From Tetrahymena elliotti 4EA (taxonomy: Eukaryota > Ciliophora > Oligohymenophorea > Hymenostomatida > Tetrahymenidae), in the NCBI GenBank assembly GCA_000231825.2, contig JH720353.1, positions 243,993 through 307,992 of the forward strand: DNA of 64,000 bases. The letters are read 5' to 3'. Below are positions 12,092-24,646 of the stretch, in pieces. The translations under genes were made by a program, and so were the position numbers. The notes beneath the pieces were generated by a model. The model was not told the DNA's origin. It made no database searches and was given only the letters and a program-made list of their open reading frames with translations. Position 1 is the first letter of the stretch. Every line of letters begins with the position of its first letter.

Positions 12092-13656
12092 ATGTCTTTT
12101 AATCCAACTGAAATGCTTTAGAAAATAAGGCTACAAAATCAAATCTAAAATAGTTCTTCTTATAAAATATCTGTCAATCCATAAGAATAAAATCTAAGCT
12201 AAAGAAATAGCGTTTCAAATTTATCAAACAGGGATACTAATTTTATTCCAGCTAACCCTAATAGTGTTTATTATTTGAATAAATAAAACTAAAGACCGTT
12301 TGGAGATGAAAACTCATAATAATAAAGAAATTCAATGAAAATGTAAGGTGTTAATGATAACTCAGCAAATAAAGGAAAAGTTAAAATATAAATAAGCTAA
12401 GATATGATTGATAATGAGAGATAATAAGTTTAACAATATATATAAAGATTAAGCGAGAATAATCCTGGAACTCAGCTTGACAGCGAATTAATTGAGAATT
12501 TGATTCTCAAGATTTAAAAATTAGAAAATTAAGTTTCGAGTTTGACCAGTAATTTAAATGAAGCAAATTCTTCTGTAAATGATTTGAGAACAAAAAAGAT
12601 GGAACTAGAAAATGAAGTAAACTTAATACTGAAAATTTGAGTTTTTATTTTTTAATTTATTTCTTTTAAAAGCTTAGCGAATAAATAGCAATACAGATTG
12701 AGAAAAAATAAATGATGTAGCAAGGGAATAGTTACACATAAATTTAAGAAAAAGCAGCTACATTTGGCAGAGTAGAAGAAAGTAACACTTATAGCTAAAA
12801 TAATAAATTGATATTATTAATATATTTTTAAAAAATTAATTAAAGATGAACAAGATAAAAATGTTTTTAATTCCTAACACAAGTAAGCAAAATCAATTGA
12901 TTTCTCTTACAAACCAGGTGCTTCTCTTTTTGACGAATTTTAAATGCATGCTATATCAGAGTAGTTGAGTGAAGAAGATGATGATTAAAAGAGTAAGTTA
13001 ACATTTGCAAAGAAATAAAATATAGCTGGAAAGGAATCAGCTTAAAATTTTGATGATGAGATTATTCAGCTTAGATTAAAGAATTAGGTAAAAAATAATT
13101 TTTAAAAAAAATAAATTAATTTATCTTATTTGCTTAGGCAAAAATGGAATCAATTTCAGATATCTTAAAAAAAAAGGGGAAATCCCCTTTAAAAGTTAAT
13201 GAATAATCTGAACTATTTATGAAAGAAGAAATGCAAAAGTCAGTTTACAGTTAAAAGTAATATTAGATGAATGAATAATCGAGAAATCCACTTTTAGCTA
13301 AAAATCCTACAACTTAATATTAGCAAAGCACTAAAGAAAATATCTATTAGTAATAAAAAAGAAAGGATTACGAGTAATCAAAATCCCCTCTTTCACAATC
13401 ATAAATTTTGAATTATAGATAGAAATCTTATAGAGTATCTTAAAGCTAGAACGAGGAAAATTTATAGTCTTCATTAAAGTATCCAAATTAATAAAGGAAG
13501 GAAGATAGGTAAAGTACTTCCACAACTCCTTCGAAACAATCAGAAAAATACGTTGGTAGACTAAATTTAGATCTACTCTCTAATTTAATTAAAATGAACC
13601 CTTGCTTGAACAGACCTGTCTTAACAATAAAAATGGATGATAGTCTGTTTAATTGA
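12092..13656 (+). CDS. Q-rich coiled-coil protein, family not recognised
   Basis: Four exons (12092-12616, 12673-12781, 12846-13087, 13138-13656) encode 464 residues. A central segment from roughly residue 120 to 215 has heptad character (LIENLILKIQKLENQVSSL, then ELSEQIAIQIEKK) and should be a coiled coil. An acidic patch (SEQLSEEDDDQK) follows, then a basic, serine- and glutamine-rich C-terminal third. No enzyme motif, signal peptide or membrane helix is visible. The last exon ends in a more ordered piece (YVGRLNLDLLSNLIKMNP). The ATG has the ciliate-type AAAAG context. It could be a centriolar, ciliary or nuclear scaffold; nothing in the sequence decides. Confidence 0.75.
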
Positions 13657-14363
13657 ATAATTAAATATTCTTTCTTATTTAAAATTGTGAAATTTGTATT
13701 TTGTATTATCCTTTTATGATTATAAATAAGACTGTTAAGAGATTATTACAGTATATAAACATTTGAATTTAACAAGCAATATTGCGGTAAATTAAATAGG
13801 AAGCTGAAACTAATTTGTTTACACTGAAGGGAAAATATTTATGAATAAGTTTCATTTCTTCGAAAGTTCGAAATCTTTTAAAAAATCAAATAATAGAAAG
13901 TATTAAACAGGTATTGTTAACAAATTTTTGCTCTTTAATGCAAAGAAATGACAAAAGATGTAATTTAACTGTCTTTATTTGAATTAAAATTGCTTGTCAC
14001 TTTTGAAAAAAAAGATATTATGAATTTTTTTTGTGAAATTAGTTTAGTTTTATTTTGTAAAAATTCAAACAATTGACTTAAAAATCAAATGATAGACATT
14101 AGAGGAAAAATTCGTCTATAATATAGGTACGTACTATTGATTATATCTTCATTAATGACAAATTTTATTTTCAAATATAAAAAAAATAGTTAGAAAGATC
14201 AATTAGTCATTAGAAATTTATTTTTACTAAATCAATAAATTTTATTCAAAATAATTATTTGCAAAATAGTGTATAAATTTCATCAATTGTTTAGCAGTTA
14301 TCTTATAATAATTTCTAATACTGAAAATATTGATAATTACAAATTAAAAAGAAATCTCTCAAA
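13657..14363. other. AT-rich spacer
   Basis: Upstream region of the first cysteine-rich gene. No gene or repeat recognised. Confidence 0.5.
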
Positions 14364-14782
14364 ATGAAAGTTAAGTAAATTTTAGCTGTTGTTGGCATCC
14401 CCTTATTGCTCGTCCTTGTTCTCGGTGTTGCCGTTTATGCCTCCCACCAAACTTCTGAAACCATCTTATTTAAGAAGTCCCACAATTTCAGAGACAACAA
14501 CATTAAAGTCAACATGTTCTCTCCTAAAAACACTAAGTGTATTGAAAAATGCAAAGCCACTGAAGTCGGAAGGTAAAATATTACTATAACTAAAAATGAC
14601 TACTTATTCATTGAATTTATTTCCTAACTCATTTTTTTTAATATAGCGTTAAGGGATACAACTGTGGTTAAAAATATCAAGTTTGTTGTGTTGGTGAAGC
14701 TAATTGCAGCAAGGGAACCTTTTTCGACACTTGCAAGCAAAAGGTCAGCGGTTTCTCCTGTGATGATGAAGAAAAGAAATGA
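14364..14782 (+). CDS. Small secreted eight-cysteine protein, copy 1
   Basis: Two exons (14364-14572, 14647-14782), 114 residues. It opens with a basic residue pair and a strong hydrophobic segment (residues 6-25, GIPLLLVLVLGVAVYA): a signal peptide or membrane anchor. The mature part has eight cysteines spaced C-x3-C-x12-C-x6-CC-x5-C-x8-C-x8-C, matching copies 2 and 3. Codons are strongly biased to C-ending forms (ATC, GTC, GCC, AAC), unlike the other two copies, implying high expression. It is the only copy with an intron, placed between cysteines 2 and 3. The family name is unknown to me. Small cysteine-stapled secreted proteins can be defence peptides, pheromones, granule cargo or surface proteins; the sequence does not choose. 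Confidence 0.85.
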
Positions 14783-16215
14783 AATTGATTTAAATAAGCT
14801 TTAATACCCTGTATTTTGTTAAAACTTTATGTTTTATCTGTTAAAAGTAATAGAATATAATTCAAATTACAAAGAACATTTATAATCACTCTTTTCGATA
14901 CATATTCCTTGAAGTTTAAATATTTAAATTGTCTATTAAACAAAGGTAGAAAATAAAAAAATATTGAGCTTATTTCAAAAAATTTTAACTCTTTACATAA
15001 TTTAGAAAAGTTTATATATTAAAATTCTATCCACCAAATTGATTGAATTGTATCTACTATTAATCAATAACTCTGATCTCATATATCATCTAGTTTTATG
15101 GCCTCATTTTAATCTTCCAAAAAATATTTTTTATGTTTAAAAAATAATTAATTGTATTCATACCAAAATTGAGCTTACAAATATTTTTATAAACCACTAA
15201 GGAATCAAGATATTTAAAAAACAAAAAATAATAACTCTAAAATAATTGTTATTTCTTCACACTTAAAGGTAATTTCACCTCTAAAAAATTTCAAAATAAT
15301 CCCTACTCTTGATTAAAAAAATATTTTAGACACTGTTAATTTTACTTACTCTGATATCCTTTTGCAGTCTCGCAAAAATATTTCAAATAATATTTTTTTG
15401 TTTCAAGAATAATTTCAATTTCTTTATTTTATTTGTATCAGAATTAAGCTTAAAAAACATTTCTTTAAAATCATAATGCAGTGAATAAAAATATTATGTA
15501 AAGTAAGAGAATAATTTGTCTCAGTATTTTTAAATGTTATTTAAAAATAACCCTCCTTTCAAAAATTTAGAGCCCTTTAACTTTAAAATAATTTAAATAG
15601 TTATAAAGAGATAATATTTAAGCATTTTTCAATTTGGTTACATAATTTTTTGTTTAAAAGAGGGGTTTATTTTATGGAGGGAGGAGAAAATAATTTAAAT
15701 CAAGAAATATTTTATTAGATTTTTATTTTTTTTACATTTAATTTTTCATTTCTAAGAAAATATTTTAAATTTTATTAAAACATGACTGAAATGTGATGAA
15801 GGTCAAAATTTTTGATAATTTATTTTAATAATAAGTACTGTTAAGAATATAATTGGATTTATATTGATCAAAAGAATATAAATAATAATTTTTGATTTCA
15901 TACAAGTCTTTATGATTTTGATAAAAGTTTAAAAAAAATACAAAAAATGTCATAAGGTAGAAAAATGGTTTTAAACTAAATTTTTATAAAAACCATTCTT
16001 AAATTGATAATTATTATTAATTTTTATATTCTATTTTACTTTTTTTAAATGAAGTATGAAGCATTTTCCCAAAATAAAAACGGATCAAAAGCCATCTGAA
16101 AAAGAACAGGCTATTAAAACCGTTTTGAATAAGAAAAGAAAAAAATAATTGTTTTTTGTAAATTAATCTCAAGAAATATCAATATATTATCGTTTTGAAA
16201 AAAACTAAAATAAAT
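14783..16215. other. Spacer between cysteine-rich copies 1 and 2
   Basis: AT-rich. Two perfect or near-perfect inverted repeats lie near its right end (about 15963-15996 and 16076-16127), described under findings. No further cysteine-rich copy is visible. Confidence 0.45.
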
Positions 16216-16512
16216 ATGAATTTTACACTATATTCTAAGATAATCCTAGTATTATTTGTCCTTAACTGCGCTTTTGCTGTTGCAGAAACAGATAAAGCTC
16301 CAGTAAGTTCTTTCCTTTAAACATCTTTAGATTTTAAGGCAAGAGCTAAAGACTAATTTGCTAGTGATGCTTGTGAAACATAATGCAAAAAGGTTGGAGG
16401 AACTCCTTGTGGTAAAGTTTCTAAATCTTGTTGTTTAAGTTCTAGTTATTGTGAGAGCAACTGGTTAGGATCAAAGTGGTGCAATGTTCCTATTCGTGCT
16501 TTCTAATGTTGA
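16216..16512 (+). CDS. Small secreted eight-cysteine protein, copy 2
   Basis: Single exon, 98 residues. The N-terminus is a clear signal peptide (hydrophobic ILVLFVLNCAFAVA, likely cut near residue 24). The mature part shows C-x3-C-x7-C-x6-CC-x5-C-x9-C-x8-C, the same scaffold as copies 1 and 3 with a shorter second loop. A short motif before the first cysteine, AKDQF, recurs in copy 3. A GTAAGT at 16302 followed by TTTAG would be a 28-nt intron, but removing it breaks the frame and loses the cysteines, so I read it as coding. Function unknown. Confidence 0.85.
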
Positions 16513-18869
16513 TTCAATTAATAATATCAATTCTAAACTTTTAAGTTAAAATGTATCATCTTATAAAACTCATATTATGTATTATTAGTATGGCACTTAC
16601 TTTTTTAGGATGCAAAAGTCAATCCAAAAACTTTTTGTTTTTTTCATACCAGATCATAAAACTTACCTGTTAGATATCAAACATTTCAATAAAATATTTT
16701 TTAGTAAAAATACATTCAAAGATTAAATAATTTATTAATTTATTAAATGTATTATATTTTGATAACAAATATTATCATACATAAATATTAGCAAGCATTA
16801 ATCATGATTTTATAAAGAAGAAGAAATATTTAATTTTAAAATAATATTCTAGTATTTTTTATAAAAAAGATAAGACAGAATGTCTTTCACAAACAATATT
16901 TATTTATTTTTTAATTTTTCTAGTCTGAAATTAATTATTTTCTCCAAAAATTAATAGATTGATAAATCTATTTTTATATTATTAAGAATTAAATGGAAAC
17001 AATGTTTTAGATTTCATAAAAAAATAATTTAAAAAAATTAGTATTCGCAGTGTTGCATATCAATACTTATTGTTAAAATTGAACAAAATTTTGTTACACT
17101 AAAATAATTTTCAAATATTTTTAAAGTAAATTGATAAAAACAAAATAATATTTTTATAATTTACTCTTATTTAAAGATTAAACCTCCAAAAATCACTTAT
17201 TTCTCAATTAAATCAAAAATTATAAGCTCAACTAATACATTAAATGATTTATTATTGGACATCATTAAAAATGAAGATCTTTGTATCTTTTAGATTAAAT
17301 TTTGAGAAGATAAATTTAAAGGTTAATGATAATATTTATATAAAATAACGGGAATTTATTTTTTGATTCAAAGAGGATTAATAAGTAAATTAATCTAAGT
17401 TAAGTAATCATGACAATTAATATTGGTCAATATAAAATTATTATCATATTTTAAAATTAAATTGAAACAAAATAATTGATTCTAATTTCGAGCTTATCTA
17501 ATTAAAATATTTATTCAAAATAAACACTTCTAATTTTTTAAATTCCTTCATATAACATTATTTTTTTTCTTTAAAACAAAAACGATTTATTAATCCAAAA
17601 AAGACACTCAATTATAAAACAAATGAACTTGAATCATGAAATAAAGTTTTTTTCAATTTACCCAAAATAATTTGTATGATTTTTTGTAACTGTATTTGAA
17701 TTTATTAAGGAAATTTTTCTTAATGTTCGATTGATAATTTTGATTTTCCTTAAATTCTAATATTTATTGTTTTTTAATCTCTATTTTTTTTCACCTAATC
17801 AATTATCATTTAAAAAGAATAGGAGAATTTATTAAAATTACCAAAATAATGATACCTAAAACCAAAATAAGTTTAACACAACTAACTTTTTAGTCAACAT
17901 CTTAAAATGTTAAGTATTATTATTTTCATTTCTCAAGAAAAATTTTTTTATTCACTCATAATACAATATTCAATATTAATCTAAAACTTTTCAAATAAAT
18001 TTTTTCTTGAGCCTGAAATAATTCATTTATCCACATTTTTTATAAAAGTCTAAATTGATTTTTAGATGAATTTGAGGTAAATTTCTCTAAAATAAATTTA
18101 TTTAAATGGTCATGTTTAAACTGATATGAATATCTTCAATCATTTTAACTTAAATTTTTGATGAAAAATTAAATTTTACTTCTTCATTATTTACTTATTT
18201 TTAATATTTTTAAAGCATAGTATTCTAATTTAAATACTAACGAAAAACCAAAAATACAAAGATAACAGATAATTATTCTATTAAATTTCAAAAGTATTCA
18301 TAGAATATAACTTTGAGTTATAAAAATAATTGAGTTTTTTAGTTATTTTCATTTAAAAAAAGATCACCTTTTTATAAAGAAATAATACTATGTATTTTAC
18401 ATTCAACTCATTAAGAGAGTATTGGATAGAGAGTATTTAAATAATTAAATGCATTTTTATCTTTAAATCATTGAAAGATTAGAAAATGTAGATTATTTTA
18501 TGAACCGCTATTAGTTTTAACTTATTATAATAACATTAAAAAATACAATTGATCAAAGGTTAATTAATAATTACCTTAAAATTAATTAAATGCTATTTAT
18601 TAATATAAACTAAATAAAATAATCTCTCTAAAATTATAAATTTTTATTAATAGAATTACTGAATAAAAAACTATGATAATAGAACCATTAGCTAATGGAT
18701 TTAAAATTAACAATTACTGAAAATCTTGAACTGGACATCTTTTGTCATTAACGTAAATAATAAAATGCTAATGACTTAATTAATCATACTGCCTTCAATT
18801 CAAATAATCTGTTAATTCTCAAAAAAAATAAATAAATAATTAAAAAAATATATATAAAATTAAAATAAA
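16513..18869. other. Long spacer between cysteine-rich copies 2 and 3
   Basis: 2.36 kb of very AT-rich DNA. At 16551 an ATG opens a frame whose first 25 codons read like a signal peptide, then decay into low-complexity sequence (see findings). Nothing else seen. Confidence 0.45.
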
Positions 18870-19250
18870 ATGTTGAAATCTCAATCTAAAAGACTTATTG
18901 CTTTGAGCTGTATCCTCTTTGTTTTCTTTGGTGGCATTAATTGCTAATTCGTTGAAAATTTATTAAAGAGTGATAACTCTTCTAAATTTAGAAATTTGGA
19001 ATTCCCAGCTAAGGACTAATTCTTGGGAACTTCACCTTAAGGAGGAAGTATCCCTATTGTCATCTGGAATATTGATAATTAACCTTGGTGCACAAAGGAA
19101 TGCTTAGGATATAATGAAAATGGTAGAGAAGGTTCTCCTTGTGGTATTGGTAAGGCTAAAGTTTGTTGCAATGGAGCTCAAAACTGTGTTAATAAAGGTA
19201 CTTACTTATCATGCCAAGATAAAATTAAGGAATTCTTCTGCTACTTCTGA
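18870..19250 (+). CDS. Small secreted eight-cysteine protein, copy 3
   Basis: Single exon, 126 residues. Signal peptide in the first 27 residues (LIALSCILFVFFGGINC), then a propeptide-like acidic and serine-rich stretch with AKDQF as in copy 2. The scaffold is C-x3-C-x12-C-x7-CC-x5-C-x8-C-x8-C, so the CC-x5-C core and the final x8 spacing are constant across all three copies. All three lie on the same strand and are separated by 1.4 and 2.4 kb, as expected for old tandem duplicates. Sequence identity outside the cysteines is low. Function unknown. Confidence 0.85.
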
Positions 19251-20955
19251 TATTAATTTTAAATAGAAAAAAATAAATTTAAAAGTACTTACTTACATGT
19301 TTTACATATGTCTTAAATGTTAACTTCAAGAATTTATTTTTTTAAAATCTTATTAGAAATACATTAAAAACTAAATAAGCTCAATGAAAAATTGTTAAAA
19401 TTCATCTTTTACCAATAAAATTTCATCTCATCTCATCCTTAAAAAATCATTTAAATGAAAGAAAATAAATAATTTAAAAAATAAAACATAAAGAAAATCC
19501 TTATTAATTGACTGAAACATTCATTTTATTTTATAGATTGGACTGACATTTTAAGCATTTTTTATTTGATTTAAGTTTCTCTATGTATTTATCTCTCATT
19601 TGATATTTAAATAATTTAATAAATACTGAATACGCTGATAGGATAGTATTCATTTTTATTTAAAAAACTTTCTTATTCCCATTAAATTAAACAAAATGGA
19701 TTTACTTGGAAGAACATAAAATGTTAATTTATCTTAAGGAAACTAAAGCATACTAAAGAATAAATATTTAAAGCATTTTATTTGAATCTTCTAATATTAC
19801 TATTGGTAGCTTTGATTATAAAAATACTCCTGAATCAGATTTAAAATTCAAAATTATTAAATTATAAGAGATAAAGAAAAAAAGAGCCTGTGATGAAATG
19901 TTGTTTATCAAAGAGATAAGCTGAACAGCTTTAGCAATCTTTTAGTTATAAATTTAGTAATTGTATACCATTCGAGACATTAGATAAAGTTATTTCACTA
20001 ATATTCGTATTTTTTAATGATTCAGTAAAATCTAAGCAATACTTTTAAATAATTAATTTTTTTGTGTTAAGATTTTATTGCTTAGGAAATCGCAGAATTT
20101 TGTTAATTTTTACACCTGAATGATTTAGATGATTTGAGAACTTATTGTGTGTTTATATTTTAATTATCTAATAGCTTTTGAAAAAAAAAAGAGATCTCTT
20201 TATTGTTTAAGATAAAACTCTTCAATACCAAGCAAATAATATTCTAACCTTCATATTATTTCCCTATATTTACTTTTATTTTTGTAATTTTTTAAAGACA
20301 AATAAGTATACTTTAATTATTTAAAGCCTGAAAATTTTTAGCCTTAAAGACAGGAAATAATTTTCATAAATATTATTCATTATTTTTGATATCTTTTTAA
20401 ATATTTATAAAAATTTCTTTAAGTAAAATCAGTAAAAATTAAAATAAATAGTTGAATTTTTATTTATTTACTTCATCAATTACTAAACTATTAAATGAAT
20501 ATTTATTAATTTTTTATGTTTTTTTATTAAATATTTTTGAGTTCAGTCTGTTTAAAAATCATAAAATTTATCTAACTTTTAAGAGCTTTTAAAATAATCA
20601 ATTTCAAAATTTGTCAGATTAAAATTTAAAAGTATTTATTAATTAATTTATTTATTTATTTGAAATTTGAATAAAAAATTAGATTAGATAAAATTCAACA
20701 TATACTCAATTTATTTATTGTGGAAATTGAAATCTAAGATATTTTAATGAAATATGTGAGTAGGTTGAAGGAATAAATTATTAATTAATCTATGAATGAA
20801 TGCAGAAATAAATAAATATATTTATTACAAATGTTTTTATATATAAATGTATATAGATGAATAGCTTTATCATAATTAAATAATTTGTTATTGATATATT
20901 TTAATACTTACTTAACCAACCGAATTAAACCTACTATTTAATACTTACAAAGATT
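19251..20955. other. AT-rich spacer
   Basis: Between cysteine-rich copy 3 and the 3' end of the Rab gene. It holds one weak small reading frame (19721-19924, listed separately). Confidence 0.45.
19721..19924 (+). CDS. Possible small ORF, 67 residues
   Basis: An open frame under the ciliate code with fairly protein-like composition in its second half (ITIGSFDYKNTPESDLKFK). No signal peptide, no known motif and no visible introns. A different overlapping ATG frame starts at 19695 but is shorter. With TGA as the only stop, frames this long occur by chance in AT-rich DNA, so this is a weak call. Confidence 0.2.
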
Positions 20956-22086
20956 TCAACAACACCCCTTTTTTTTGGGTTTCTCATTTTCAGTTTTAGG
21001 GATTAATTGTTCTCTTGTTGATGGTTAATTATTGATAATGTTATTATTACTTTTATTTTTTATAGAGTATTTGTGAGTTGGTGTGGGTTAGTTCTATTCT
21101 TGTTAATCTATTTACTATTAGATCTCTCTTGCTTTATTATTATCAATAGATAAACTTCTAGTGCTAGACCTAATCCCATTTTTTAATTCATGCTTATCTT
21201 TTATAAATCTGTTAAACACTTCAGTAGCAACATATTCAAATGACTGTTTTGAATTTAAATAATAGTTTAAATCTTACATAGTAAAATTGTAAAGTGCTTA
21301 CTTTTGTAATATTATAGCCATTCTTAGCTGAAGTAAAAAAGTGTACTGCTAAGTTTTATTCTTAAACAAAATCTTATATTTCTTAATCAGAAACACAAGC
21401 TTCCCTTTTTATTTTAATAGAATTTATTTCTGAAAGAATTCGTAGTGAATAATTTACTCATAATCCTCATCTTTTTTATTACCAATCAAAACAATAATAA
21501 CATCATTGTGAGAATTCTCTTTTATTTCTTCAATCCATCTCTTTAATCCCTTAAAACTTTCCTTTCTATTATATAAATAAACTTGTTTATTTTGCAGTCA
21601 AATGTTAATATCTTACTTTTTAGCATCATATACTAGTAATACAGCTGCAGAATTTCTATAAAATGATTTAACTATTGATCTAAATGATTCTTATCCTGCC
21701 TATTTTAATAAATTAATATTTTATCATAATTGCCTTCTAGTATTAATAATTTTCTTAAAAAGATTTATTTTTTTTTTTACTGTGTCCCATATTTGAAGAG
21801 TAATTTTTGAGCTATCTGATTAATTTTCACCTGAAATATTAACATCTTTGCTTTCAAACTCAAGACCTATTGTGGCATTGTAATTATCTTAAAATTCATT
21901 TTAAGTAAAGCGCTTCAAGATGCTTGATTTTCCTACAACTATTAATAATTTATGTAATAAAATAAAATCACCTTGCTAAGGTATTCTAATAAATGGTATT
22001 TAATTACATGCATCACCTACGATGATTGTTTTGATTAAAAAACCAATATTTTAATTTTATGTTTCAGATTCTGATTGAGTGAGCAT
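20956..22086 (-). CDS. Rab-family small GTPase
   Basis: Six exons (22086-22008, 21938-21781, 21699-21617, 21565-21458, 21404-21302, 21243-20956), 272 residues. Rab proteins direct vesicle targeting. All nucleotide-binding boxes are present: P-loop GDAFVGKSS (about residues 24-32), effector-region Thr in NYNATIG, WDTAGQE, NKKD and TSAK. The protein ends in CC, the double-cysteine geranylgeranylation signal of Rabs. The C-terminal hypervariable region is long (about 95 residues) and Q/N-rich. An insertion between the effector region and WDTAGQE (VNISGENQSDSSK) is longer than usual. The P-loop has Phe where many Rabs have Gly or Ser. I cannot assign a subfamily; RAB2/4/14-like is a guess. A 53-nt intron after NKKDEDYE restores the frame. 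Confidence 0.88.
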
Positions 22087-22982
22087 TTATTTTATTTAAA
22101 TTGAGTAATTTATTTGCTTATTATTATATCTCTCAAGATATATGTTTTGTGAGTATTTTGAATTTTTGATTTTTTTTTTTTTTTTTAATTTTGCAAAATC
22201 ACTAATTTGATAAATAAATAATCAATCAATCAAACAAACAATCAATCAATTAACTAATTTGCAATTTAACCTAATTATTTATCTCCGAAACTATTACTCA
22301 TCTTTCTCAAAATTCTCTGATGCTTGCTAGTTTCTCTTACTATTCATAAGAGGGTGCTGATCTTCTAAAAAAGGATATGATTTTTTGATCAACTATTTTA
22401 ACCTTTATTTTTATTTCTCATTTTTCAAACAAGGCCACCATCAAAAATAATTATTTAGTTTATTATATTTCAATTATATTAACATACTATATTATATATT
22501 TTGTCCTCTTTAATGTTGGAATAATAATAAGTAATTGATTTATAAGCATATCACCTCCCTATCTTTTAATATTATATACTCTTATTTTTAATTGAATATT
22601 TTTAAAAAGGAAGATAAACATTTTTGATTACAGTTAGTTAGTCTTACACAACTTAAATGTTAAGCTACAATAAATTCCCCTCTTTTCCAAATATAAACAA
22701 ATATCTTCTACATTAAAAAATATTTTTTTTTAAGAAATAATATTCTAAAATAAAAATTTTATTGAAAAAATTAGCATTATTCAAAAGATAACATCAACTT
22801 ATTTATTATTTTTATAAAACATGCTCACAGTCTTATGAATTATAATTAAATAAATTAAGTTATTTTTAGACTTGTAAATTTTATCATAAGTCTATTTTAC
22901 TTACGCTAACAACTTTTAATAATTTATTTGTAAAATGTGACTGGTGTATTCTATTAAATTTTTTAAAACTTTTAGATTAATT
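22087..22982. other. Spacer with AATC/AAAC simple repeats
   Basis: Promoter side of the Rab gene. It has a T run at about 22171-22186 and imprecise AATC/AAAC repeats at 22205-22250. No gene seen. Confidence 0.5.
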
Positions 22983-23855
22983 TCATTTATTTAAAACTGA
23001 ATAGAAAGTTATCCCACTAAAAATGATAAAAAGAATTCCTCCTAAAAGTGCCATTGTTTTTTCAGAAAATTATTTTGCTAATACTTATCCACCAATAAGA
23101 GCTAGTAGAATGCAAAATATTTGACCAGCGATGGTCCCTAAATATACAAACAGAAAATCGTATGAGGCACTTATAGCTATTGTTGAAATTTGTGATCTAT
23201 CACCCCACTCTCCAAAGAAAACAGAAACAAAAGTTTAAATTGCTACTAAATGGCCCGGAGCAGCAATTCCAATAACTTTAGTTTTATTTTTACTTTTAGT
23301 GTGAATTTTTTTATTTTGACTCTAAGAAGATTCTTATTTCAAATCATGTTGCTCATCTGTCTCTGTTTTAGGTTTTTAAACACTTTTAGACAATCTTTTT
23401 TCAAGTGCTTCTATCTCTTCTTCTGCTTCATCATCTTCATCATCTACAGTATCAGTGTAAACCTCATACAGCATCTTTAAGCCAAATACTAAGAAAAGTA
23501 CACTTGATATTAATTTGACATAAAACAATGGGAAAAAGTAATCGGTCATCTAACCAAGAAGACAAGATATAAAACTCATAATAAGCATAGATCCAACATT
23601 CCCAACAAATACCCAAAATTTACTATATTTTGAAGAGAGCAGTGCTGTCATTATGAATGTTTTATCTCCTATTTCAGAAACTGATGTAGAAATAAAAGAT
23701 CCAATAAAAGAGCCATGACTTTGAATTAATTCATCATCAAGAAAAGAATTTAGTAAAGGACTGTCAGAGTTATCTTTTTTCTCACTTTAGAAACCTTTTG
23801 AGTGAATTTATGAAAGGCATAAAGAAACTAGTACTAGTAGATAGAAAACTTTCAT
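22983..23855 (-). CDS. Gdt1/TMEM165 family Mn/Ca-proton antiporter
   Basis: Single exon, 290 residues. The family (UPF0016) supplies the Golgi or acidic stores with Mn and Ca. Both signature repeats are present: ExGDKT at residues 61-66 (SEIGDKTFI) and EWGDRSQ in the second half. Each lies at the start of a three-helix bundle, giving six helices plus an N-terminal signal peptide (FYLLVLVSLCLSQ). The two halves are joined by an acidic, then basic, hydrophilic linker (VDDEDDEAEEEIEALEKRL), as in yeast Gdt1. The second repeat carries Arg instead of Lys, which some members do. Family call is secure; which ion and which membrane is inference. Confidence 0.92.
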
Positions 23856-24646
23856 TTTTTTTCACTTTTAAATTTATTGAAAAATTTGTTTTTTTTATTT
23901 GGAAAATTAATTTTGTTTTTTTATTTCTTAGTTGCAAATAAAATTAATAAACCTATTTTTTAAAACAAAAATTAAAATGTGAAAAATTACCAGAATTTTT
24001 ATTCTTTTAAGTAAGCTTTTTATGGCTAGTTAGTCAACAATCATATTTAAATAAAAAGTAATTTTAATTGAGAAAATAATTATATTTTTATTTTAATTTA
24101 ATTTTCTATTATTAATTAAATATACAATCAAATATCATTTGAAGAAAGGTGTTCTTTAAAACTTTTTTTTAATGCTCAAACAGGATTAATCTTTTAAGAA
24201 ATATCCAAAAGTGGCTAAACTGTAAAAAAAAACTTAAAATAAATTGTCTTTGTTTATGATAGTTTAGTTTATTTAAAAGGATTATTTTATAAAAGAAAAA
24301 TATTTAATTTGATTGATAATTTTTTAAAAGCAAATGAATTTTTGTGATTTGATCTCTCTCCGATTGTTAAAAGAAAATGCTGAAATATTTTGTGTGTAAA
24401 AATAGTATTTAAAGAAAGTAAGTATGTAAAAAGAAATTAATATTCGTTTATACTTAAACAGCAAAAATTTTCTAATCATAATAGGAATGAAAGTTAATAA
24501 TAATTTAGATTATTTGTTTGTTTGTTTGTTTGATTGCTTGCTGGCTTGCATGGATTATGATTGATATTGAAAATAAATAAATAATTTGATATTGATATCC
24601 AAAATAAGTTTAATTCATTTAATTATTGATTAAAAATTAGAAATAA
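23856..24646. other. AT-rich divergent spacer
   Basis: Between the divergent Gdt1-like and DHHC genes. A short TTTG repeat sits at about 24513-24533. No gene seen. Confidence 0.5.

Noticed and set aside
16302..16329. GTAAGT...TTTAG as a 28-nt intron in cysteine-rich copy 2
   Set aside because: Removing it shifts the frame and destroys the eight-cysteine pattern shared with copies 1 and 3.
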